A stretch of DNA of 64,000 nt from Procambarus clarkii (taxonomy: Eukaryota > Arthropoda > Malacostraca > Decapoda > Cambaridae). The number at the start of each line of letters is the position of its first letter. Positions within the stretch are counted from its first letter, which is position 1. A program made the translations under genes and the position numbers. A model generated the notes under the pieces. That model ran no database searches. It was not told the DNA's origin and worked only from the letters and a program-made list of their open reading frames with translations. This document shows positions 34,281-44,000 of the stretch, in pieces. The stretch covers positions 6,054,556 through 6,118,555 of the forward strand of contig NC_091188.1 in assembly GCF_040958095.1 (NCBI RefSeq), written 5' to 3'.

Positions 34281-34404
34281 TGGACACAGCTGGGAACCCT
34301 GTCTAGTCCCTTATAAAGAGTGTTACAGTATCAGCTTATATTCAGTACCTATATTTAAGCCTGTAATTAATACTGTACATCTATACTATAAGAGAAGAGA
34401 ATGT

Positions 34405-34590
34405 CTTTATGGATGAGAGCATGTCCAAAGTTGGAGGCTACATGCTTGGGGTTAGTCTCACCCAAATTAGCAGAGGGAATGGTCTGGGGCATGGGGTGAA
34501 CATAGGCTGGTCAGGGTCACCATAATTCAAAAGGGAACAGCATGCCAGTCACATTCAGACTCTTATGATGATTTTTGGCACTGTCAGCTA
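34405..34590 (+). repeat. Dispersed repeat B, copy 1
   Basis: TCCAAAGTTGGAGGCTACAT, TGGTCTGGGGCATGGGGTGA, ATAGGCTGGTCAGGGTC and AAAAGGGAACAGC match the reverse complement of 48165-48310. Class unknown. Confidence 0.8.
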
Positions 34591-34641
34591 GCTACACAGT
34601 TAAAAATGTTTAAACAGTAATTAAAAAAAATTATTGTAACA

Positions 34642-34642
<1 letters not shown>

Positions 34643-34704
<62 letters not shown>

Positions 34705-34972
34705 AGATATATACAAGAGTTGTTACATTCTTGTACAGCCACTAGTACGCGTAGCGTTTCGGGCAAGTCCTTAATCCTATGGTCCCTGAAATACGATCCC
34801 CTGCCGCGAAGAATCGTTTTTTCATCCAAGTACACATTTTACTGTTGCGTTAAACAGAGCCTACAGTTAAGGAATTGCGCCCAGTAAATCCTCCCCAGCC
34901 AGGATACGAACCCATGACATAGCGCTAGCGGAACGCCAGGCGAGTGTCTTACCACTACACCACGGAGACTGC
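34643..34972 (-). mobile_element. Full-length tRNA-derived SINE with poly(A) tail
   Basis: Read on the minus strand: GTCTCCGTGGTGTAGTGGTA (A box), GGGTTCGTATCC (B box), body GGATTTACTGGGCGC and AACTGTAGGCTCTGTTTA, 3' part CTTGCCCGAAACGCTACGCG and GGCTGTACAAGAATG, then about 60 A (plus-strand T run 34643-34703). The head folds like a tRNA, but the element continues well past it, so this is a SINE and not a tRNA gene. Confidence 0.9.
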
Positions 34973-35159
34973 TCTACCACTAATCTCTACCACTAAACCT
35001 CTACCACTACCACTGCTAATATCACTGATCTTGAAAAAATGAATAATAATTTCCTGCTCTTCAAAATTTGCCAGTACAGTAGTCACATAAAACAAATGCA
35101 CCTCCCACAGCATCTATGGTTGCTGAAGCTTCTGATCCACTTTCTCACTGTAAATGGGG

Positions 35160-35578
35160 ATTGTTGTTGTTTAGAATGGATAAACGGATGACTCAATAGA
35201 TGAATAAATAGATGGATATAATGAAAGAAGGATGGCTAGAAAGATAAATGGACAGATGGATGAATAAATAATGAATAGATGGATATAATGAAAAAAGGAT
35301 GGCTAGAAAGATAAATGGACAGATGGATGAATAGATGATCAATCGATTGATTGATCATATAACATAGATAATAATAATACCTGTAATAATAATTTATTCA
35401 CAAAAAGGTACAATGGGTTAGTGAGATTACATAAGATTGGTATTTTTACATTCTAGGAAAGCCACTAACATGCATAGCGTTCAGGCAGAGAGCGGATAAA
35501 GTGAAGGATAGATGGATTGACAAATAAAGAAAAAGGCTGCTAGAAAGATACATGGATAGATAATGGATGGATAGGTAG
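35160..35578. repeat. GATA/GATG-rich tetranucleotide region
   Basis: Degenerate GATG, GATA and AATA units (35185-35345 contains two copies of AGAAAGATAAATGGACAGAT), interrupted at 35380-35490 by a retroposon tail (GGTACAATGGGTTAGTGAGA, AAAGCCACTAACATGCATAG). Confidence 0.8.
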
Positions 35579-36856
35579 TTCAAGTTCAAGTATGTTTATT
35601 GAGATAAGCAATAAATACATCTCAAAGGGATAGAGTAGCTTAGGCTATTTCTACCCCCTCTACTTCAATTCCCTCAAGGGGCGCACAAATGCTGTGAGTA
35701 CAAATAGACAAATTACAATACAAGAATCCCATTTAACATTGCAGGTTAATATAGTAAGTACAACATATGGTCACTGCTTGCATCACAAGCGGGGATGTTT
35801 CTGGCGGGGGAGAAAGAAACAATTGCGCAGCGCGTCCCGCGGCGTTGCGCGGGCAGTTTGGGGCCGTATAAATACGGGCGCACAACGGGGCTCCGCCTCA
35901 CTCCGCCTGCCCTCGCCGCTGCCCTCGCAAAACCCCACCCTCCCCCCCTTTGCAAGCGGCTGCTTTTGTACCCCCGTCATGCTTTGCACAGATGTCCCGA
36001 TTGTCTCCCCACTGCATGTGGGAAGGGGGGTGCAGCGCCGGTCCCCAAGTGTCCCGCTGTCCGCAGCTAATACTTTGCCCAGTCTAGGTGCTAGTAAGCC
36101 CTACTTGTAGTCACACCCCCTTCTCCTTATCCATTAGGTCTTTTACGGCCTCTTGGCCGGGTACATTACGTGTTATGTGGTCTCTCACTTATTAGTTATT
36201 CTTTGTGTCCTGCCTGTTATATCCTAGTGTTATATAATTACTACACATTTGCACTCGGCCTTAATTCTAGTACCAGTTAACCTTTAGGTTTCTGCAGAAT
36301 TAGTTTCCATGTCACTATAGGCTAAGGTCTCATACTTACTACGGGTGTACCTTTTAAGTTAAATCTAGTCCTTGGAATTGTTACTGTTAATTCTTACTTT
36401 ATATATTTACTTTATATATTTACTTTATATATTTTAATATAAACGTTATATATTCCTTAAATTATATTTGAAACTTTGTATATTTACATGTTCAATATTA
36501 AGTTTTATATATTATCAACTTTGTTAAGTCTATAATATAAACCGTGTTTAATATAAACTTTATATAATTACTTACTTTATGTGAACTTTATATAATTACA
36601 TGTTCTGCAGAATTTAATCTTCAATAAACTTTAACGCCCCATACTGCCAGTATCTTTCTCCCCCTGGTCAGAAAATAATTGTTACACTCTTGGGGCAAAA
36701 TTCTTGTAGCCCCTAAGTATACTGTCTATCAAACCATTATCACACATCCAAACAATTTAATGTGGAACACTATTTATTTCCTTATTTCTATAGTTTTCAA
36801 TAAGTTGACACTCTAATACATAATGTTCTAAGGTGTGGGCGTGCGGCATACTACAT
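35579..36856 (-). mobile_element. LINE 3' tail, split by a solo LTR
   Basis: Segments 35579-35767 and 36676-36856 are together colinear with 61463-61835 of the RNase H LINE. GATAGGTAG occurs at both outer edges (35570-35578 and about 36865-36873), a possible 9-bp target duplication, though the flanks are GATA-rich. Confidence 0.88.
35768..36670 (+). mobile_element. Solo LTR of a retrotransposon, 903 bp
   Basis: Begins TGGTCACTGC and ends CCCTGGTCA (TG...CA). It interrupts a LINE tail whose uninterrupted copy at 61.5 kb shows the empty site. The flanks ACATA (35763-35767) and GAAAA (36671-36675) compare with GCATA at the empty site, a decayed 5-bp target duplication. Contains TATAAATA at 35867 inside the palindrome CCGTATAAATACGG and AATAAA at 36623, 42 bp from the end, as expected of an LTR. 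No internal retroviral genes are present. Lineage unknown. Confidence 0.85.
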
Positions 36857-37118
36857 ACTACATAGATAGGTAGATGCACAGAAGGATGGATAGATATATG
36901 AAAAGAAGGATGGTTAGTTGGACAGATGGATAAATAGATGAGTAGGATGTTATAGATAGATTGATGGATAAATAGATCGACAGATAGATACATTGATGGA
37001 TTGATTGATCAACAGATTGATGGATGGATGGATAGATATTAGCTAGATAAATGAATAGATGGATGGAGAGATGGTTAGATAAATGAATAGAAAGATACAT
37101 ATGCAGATATATGGATAG

Positions 37119-37151
<33 letters not shown>

Positions 37152-37257
37152 GTAGATGGATGGATAAATATATGGACAGATAGATGGAGCAATGGATAAA
37201 TGGATGGAGAGATGGGAGACTGACAGACCCGGGCAACGCCGGTTACCCTAGTATAAA

Positions 37258-37260
<3 letters not shown>
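36857..37260. repeat. GATA/GATG tetranucleotide region and (ATT)n
   Basis: Degenerate GATG/GATA/AATA units with an (ATT)n block at 37120-37152. At 37222-37252 lies GACCCGGGCAACGCCGGTTA, the ending of some widespread non-autonomous element, abutting the AT tract. Poly-Ile/Ser/Tyr frames here are artefacts. Confidence 0.85.
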
Positions 37261-37339
<79 letters not shown>

Positions 37340-37346
37340 ATATATC
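37261..37346. repeat. (AT)n microsatellite
   Basis: About 86 bp of alternating A and T. Confidence 0.97.
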
Positions 37347-38010
37347 TTTTCTGCAGCAAGTGTCATGTATACCAGTATTGTAAATAACAATCTCAGTGAA
37401 AATTTGCATACATGACATAAATATATTATAAAGGCGTTCTCTCCCCCGTCACGGTATTCTCATCCTTATACACGAAAAACTCTGCATTTGAACGTGATGA
37501 GCTGTCAGAGGATGTTGTTCTATTCGTATAATATCCTGTTATTTTTAGTAAAATATATAGCTATTTGTCAAACTATCCATAAAGAATGGTGCATTGTTGT
37601 ATTTACAAGATGATTTCGTGACAAAATAACCGTGAGATATGTGAGCAGCTGTGTTCTTGTGATAGGCACTGAGCCGAGGCCACAGCCACTCTGTCACCAT
37701 CAGATGAGTTCACGACACATCATCCCAAATACAAGCATTTCCAGATCATGTACCGTCGACCATTCCTTCGACCACCACCGTCGTTATGCTACTCTGTAAA
37801 CGCACCAAACATTTGATTATAATTAATTATTAATGAGGGTACATATCACTAGATAGATAGGCGAAGGAGAAGAATTCTATGCGCGAGTGACAGCTCGTCG
37901 TCACAACCCGAGTTTATCACTCTCGCAGCTGACGAGGGTTTGAGCCCGAGGGAAGTGTCGTCCTGCTGCCTTATAAACATCTTCCTAGACACCTTGCCTG
38001 ACACACCATT
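37347..38010 (+). promoter_or_regulatory. SEC22B upstream region
   Basis: Unique-looking DNA of higher GC than its surroundings directly upstream of the SEC22B start. It should contain the promoter and 5' UTR. No TATA box or initiator can be assigned with confidence. Confidence 0.35.
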
Positions 38011-38085
38011 ATGGTGCTGATGGTGATGATAGCCAGGGCTTCCGACGGGTTGCCGCTGGCAGCTTCCCTCCAGGATGACGAGCAG
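38011..38085 (+). CDS. Sec22b: SEC22B exon 1
   Basis: Start ATG at 38011 chosen because the following 25 codons match the conserved SEC22 N-terminus up to DDEQ. Donor GTGAGG. The frame also reads on into the intron, which is not coding. Confidence 0.95.
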
Positions 38086-41000
38086 GTGAGGGTGTGGACG
38101 ACGGCTGGTGAACCATGTATGGGGGCCATGCAAGGCTATCTCGTCATTTATTTCTTCCTTGTGCATTATAGTTCGTGGCTAGTACATGCTGACAGGCAGT
38201 CATTACACGAACAATCCGCATTTAAACGAACACTTTTAATAGCGTTGTATATATAATGTGTTTTAGTTTAGTTCAGTGAGGGAATGACTCATTGAATGAC
38301 TCATAAATAAATTCAGTGTCAGAAATAAGACAACCATCCTTATCCTGCAACAACATTATCCATGTATGGCTTAGATGTAATGGTAATTATCAGGTGAAAG
38401 CACCAAGCCATTACAACTATATATAGGGCTTGGAAGGAATCTGAGGATAAGGATTATCCTGTATTTTAGGGCGAAAGAAAGAAATGGTGCCCAGTCACTT
38501 GAATGTTCAGGGATTGAATGCCAATCTGCAAGAATCAAGACCATTCACTATACTTGTACCATCCATTCAAAATTGATTAGGCATATCTAGTTGAAAAGTG
38601 TTCATCCCCCATAACAGCTGCTGGGACATCCCTACTGACACCATTACTTGTCAACATCTGTTGCAAGTATATAGCGAACGTGCGTTAATTTGAGTTTCCT
38701 CATTAAATGCATTATCATTACTCAAATTTAAATGGGCAGAATTTATCTATCCATTTGTGTACCATGAACACTTTATATGTAATGGCCCCTTCACCCCCCC
38801 CCCCTCCTCCACCCTGCATGTGATATAAATGTGTACATGTTTCAGTAAACTCAGTTTACTTATAATGTACTGTACAGTACATTAAATGCTAAAGAAAATT
38901 ATCCAAACTTTGCCTGAGGGCCACCCTCTCCTTCATTTCGATGTTGACAGAAAGCCAGTAGCTTGTCAGTGATTCCCCCCCCCTCCCCCCCATTGTTCCA
39001 AGGATTTTTTCTATCTAGATTTTAAACTGAAGTAGTGACAGCATTTATGACTTTGGCAAGTAGGTGGTTCCATACATTTATAACCTTATGGGTGACCCTG
39101 TGGCTATCTTGCATTGGTTCTGAGGATCAACATCTCTTTTGGCCTGGTCTCTGACTGGGCCTCCCCCTGGTTGGTGAACTAGTCAACCAGGCTGTTAGAC
39201 ACAGCTGGTCACATCTTGATGTATAAATCACAATCTGGTTGAAAAGGTATCCTTTGAAGGTGTTTATCACATTATCTTTTGAACACCACAAGAGGTTGGC
39301 TACTTTTATGTAGTTATAACCCTTATGTTTAAAGGGAAGTAGTTGAAAAGTCTTGGACCCTTGATGTTGATAGAATCCTTTCTATTAATAATTAAATTTA
39401 GAAAAAGGCAAATGTTCCAATATTCAAGAAAGGGGACAGACATTAAGTACTAAACAATAGACCATGCATTCCATGCAGAATGCTGGAAAAAGTCATAACA
39501 TTTGGACTGGAGTAAATTTTGTCACAAGAGGCACAACACAGCTTCAGAGACTGGGAAATTATGCCTAACAAACATTATTGACTTCTGTGATAAGGGTATC
39601 AAATAAAACAAGAGAGTAAAGGATGAGTAAGCTACATCTTCAAAGAGTAGCAGGCAGCTTTTGATAGTCTCTCATAAAAGACAACATGGAGAGAGAAGCA
39701 GGAAGAACAGGAAAGACACTGTCTAAGTATGGGAGTACCTGATGGACAGGAAACAAAAGGTCATAATTAGATAAGATATGTGAGGCTGGAAAGAAGTGGA
39801 AAGTGCTGTTCTTCAGGACTTCTGTCCTAAGACTGTTGCTCTTTCTAATTTATTTAAATAACATAGCAGAGGGAGTGAGCTCATACATATCTATATTTTG
39901 CAGATGGTGAAAAGTTAACGAGGGGAGTAAGAACTGAAGATAAATGTAGGGTGCTGCAAGAAGTCTTCGACAAACTTCAGATGTGGACAGATAAATAGCC
40001 ATTGGTATTCAAGCCAAATAAGCATAAAGTAATGAATATGGGTAAAGGAGATAGCCCCGCAGCCCGGTCCTCAACCAGGCCTCCTTTTTGTTACACATTC
40101 CCAGGAAGCAGCCCATAACAGCTGTCTAACTCCCAGGTACCTATTTACTGCTAGGTAAAAGGGGCATCAGGGTCAAAGAAACTCTGCTCATTTGTTTCCG
40201 CCTCCACCAGGGATTGAACCCAGAACCTCAGGACTACAAATCTGAAGCGCTGTCCACTAGGCTGTCAGGCTTCTTTAGTTACCTGCAGGTAACTACACCA
40301 TAAGGGAAAAGTAACTGTAAGAAACTTAAGAGAAAACCTGAGTGTGGATATAATCCCAACACTAACACCAGAAGATTGTGGGAACAGAATAACATCACCA
40401 GCATGTGGGAAATTAGCAAGTTAAAAACATAATTTATATAACCCCAAGAATCAATGTATGACAATAACTGCACTTTAATCGCTAAAAAAATCTTATTTCA
40501 TAATACTGTATATAAATTGCATAAAAAAAAGTTGTAGGCTTTGTATTATTGTTTCCAATTCATTTGTAATGTTTTGTAATGGACAATTTCAGTCTGGCAG
40601 GAATCTTGTGGAGTATCAAAACCAAGCCAAAATGCTTTTCAAGAAAATTACTCCAAACAGCCCAAACAAATGTTCTATAGAAACGGGTCCCTACATCTTC
40701 CAGTAAGTACCTGTATCATATGCCTTGTATTGATTTGTGATAGCAAGTGTAATACTATTATTTGTCCCAATAAACAACAATAATGTAAATGTTATAATTA
40801 AATTACATAAGATTAATAAAAAATTTGAGTATTCTTCTTGCTTTAATATATACAGTATATGTATTTATATTTATTACACATTACACTACATTAGACTTTA
40901 TATACCACTCTTTCTTGACACGACTTGATAATGGTCCACGATGGACCAAAATGTTGTCACTGCCTTTATTTTCACACATGTAGGTTTGTGTCTAATTTTC

Positions 41001-44000
41001 AGCCACGTTATTGTGAATTATTGTCTACAAGATGAATGTGTTGATGAATCAAATATATATATGTGTATGTATGCACTGTATGTCTATTTAAGGTTGGAGA
41101 TCATATGCTTGGGGCTAGCCACAAGTTCTTTCACTTGGTAATACTCTTCAAAAAAAAAATAATTGTAGTATCGCTGATAGCAATTACCATTGCCTGCTGC
41201 CACTTCACTCTCCAGGTTTGCTCACTTCCCAATCAATTTAGAATTTCCTACCATTTTAAAATCATTTAAGTACTGTACACATAAGACATGGTTCTCAATC
41301 ACAGAGGGAAAGGCACATAAATATTAAAAGTAAAGAAAAAATAGCCATTTTTTTTATTGGCATTTGTTACAGTAACAAGGCAAGAGAGTAGTGCAAAATT
41401 TGTAATAAATACAGTACCAGTATTGTATCAAATGTAGATCTGAAAATTCATAGGATGCAGTGATGAGGGTTCGAACCTATGCGGTGGATATTCCCATGCA
41501 CACGCTTCTAGCAACTAGACCATGATAGGCTTCTAGCGAAGGGGGGATTGTATGAAAATCCTGGTCTGGCTTTAATAGAAGCCTCGGGAAATCCTGTGTG
41601 GTCAGTAGAACTCCAGGTTGCAATCCTTATACCATGTCGTGGTCTAGTCGCTAGAAGCGTGTGCATGGGAGCATCCATCACATAGGTTCGAACCCTCATC
41701 ACTGTTCCTATGGATTTTCTCATTGAAACAGTCACGTTAGTGTGATTACTCTGTGAAATGTAGATGTGTTGTCACAGGCCTGTTTACCAAGTATGTTTCA
41801 TGAGGTGGTCGCATTGATACTTCTGAGCAAGATTACATTTTTAGTAAATTGTAGCAACATGCACTTATACACACATGTGCATTCAAACATTGACAATTAT
41901 TTATACATGTGCATGAAAAGCTCATTCCCTCTCATTCATTCACCTTTAAAGGTAATTATTATTAAAATATAATTTCTTTCAGTTATGTTATTGAGAATGA
42001 AGCCTGTCACTTGGTACTGTGTGAGAAAGGGTACAGTAAAAAGACTGCTTATACCTTTCTAGAAGAAATGGCTGCAGAATTTACAGCTCAGCATGGTCGA
42101 AAATTATCACAAGCAACTAGACCATATTCCTGCATAGAGTTTGGTAGGTTGATGATAGATATGTGAAAGTACTTCACAAAGATAGATTAATTAAGAGAAA
42201 TGTAAATTACCCTGAGGGAAAAATATGATAGAAATTTCTAATAAGATTATACAGTACTCTACTGCAGGCATGTCAAACATGTGTGCCGCAGGTGGCCTTT
42301 TGCAAGCACACCTGCGGCCTGTACAAAGGATACTGTAATTTGGTGTATAATATAATAAAATAGAAAAAAAATATTCTACAATAATTTTTATTAAATGACT
42401 TCAATTAGTTGTCGTGTGTCGCCCTCATGATAACATAATGTGACCCCGTACTCCACAAACACATGACGAATCTACAACGTTGCTACAACATTCGAACAAG
42501 TTGTAACAACCAATATAGCAAGTTGGAACACTGTTCTAATACATCATAAAAACATTATAACATGTAACAACTTAATTACAAGCTGTAACAAGCAGAAAAT
42601 AGGGACAGTTTCATTGTGTGTTTGCAGAGTATGGCCCTCCGGGGACCCTTGGCTTGACATGCCTGCTCTACAATACTCCTACATTGTAATTTCAAGTAAT
42701 GTTCACATTTTGAACTAGTATTTTGTAGAGGGCACAAAAAATAATCACAAAACCCAATTTAATCATTAGGCCTAGTATAGCACATATACTACAGTATATT
42801 AGACCTAGGAGTGCTTGGACAGAATAGGTTAGATTCTCCAGTTACATTTCCATTTTATTATGTCATTTGGGCTTATTTGTTAATACAAAATGTAAAGTCT
42901 TTTGGGTCCAGTATTTTGTATGTTTTACCAAATTGTAGCTATAGGTACTAACATTTTAGGAGGTTGATTTATACATATAAAGTAATTTTTTTATTAGAAG
43001 CTTGGAAAGGCATTTTTGTACTGATGACACATTATCACGTTAACTAACATCAAACTGATCATTGACCCCATTAAATCAAAACATTTTCTAAGTTTGTACA
43101 GTTAACCCTTTGTGAAGCACGTTTAATCAAGGCAATTTTGTCATAACTTGGTTTTCATTTGGTGACTATTTGTTTAAACTAAAGGCAATATAATTGTATA
43201 ATGCTCATTATTATTATTATTAGATAACACACATTAACAGCATACTCATTTGTTAAGTCCAGAAAAACATTTCCACTCCTTCTCTCAGTTTTCTCCATAC
43301 ACAGCATCACCTACCACTCCCACCCCATACACATAGTGAACACCTGAGGCCAGCTATCACCACCATACCCCACACAAGCAGCACTCGTGTGTAGTTACAG
43401 TGTGATCACAAGACTAATGAGCCCTGAGAGAATCATTCACTTGTTTCCTCCTCACACTTACACCCATTCTCAATCACACTTCACCTCTCCCTTTCCTCAC
43501 CCCCACCCCCTTCCCACCTTCTTTCCCCAACTCCCATCCACACAACAAAGTCAAGTGTGATCACACGAAGCCCAAAAGAATCACTAGCAAGGCTCCCTCA
43601 GTCCAGCTATGCCTGTGCCTTGTGTTGTTTACACAGGATATTAGTAAAGTTTTTGGATATTTTATATGAAAACTAAGAGGAGAAATAGTCCTAAAAAAGT
43701 CACCAATTCTTAGTTTTAGAATCAAATATTCAATTTTGTCATGTTTGGGAATGTAAGGCAATTTTTGTTATAATTAGCTCAGGTTTATATAGTGTTTTTA
43801 GATAACATGCTGTTTTCTAGGAAAGTAATTGCCGCATTATATAAGGGTCGCCTGTACTGTAGCTCTTATAGAAGGTCAAATTTAAATTCCCGTGTGGAAC
43901 CGAAAGTGTATTGTATGTCTTAATACATATGTTTCTTTGATTTGATACTGCAGTACATATACTGTACTGTAGTTATTTCTTGAAGAAACCTTTAATGTTT

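Noticed and set aside
34895-34972. A second tRNA gene candidate on the minus strand
   Set aside because: It is the 5' end of the full SINE at 34643-34972, with a poly(A) tail and related copies.
35694-36110. GC-rich overlapping open frames on both strands rich in Pro, Ala and Arg
   Set aside because: They lie in the LTR; composition explains the lack of stops and no domain is visible.
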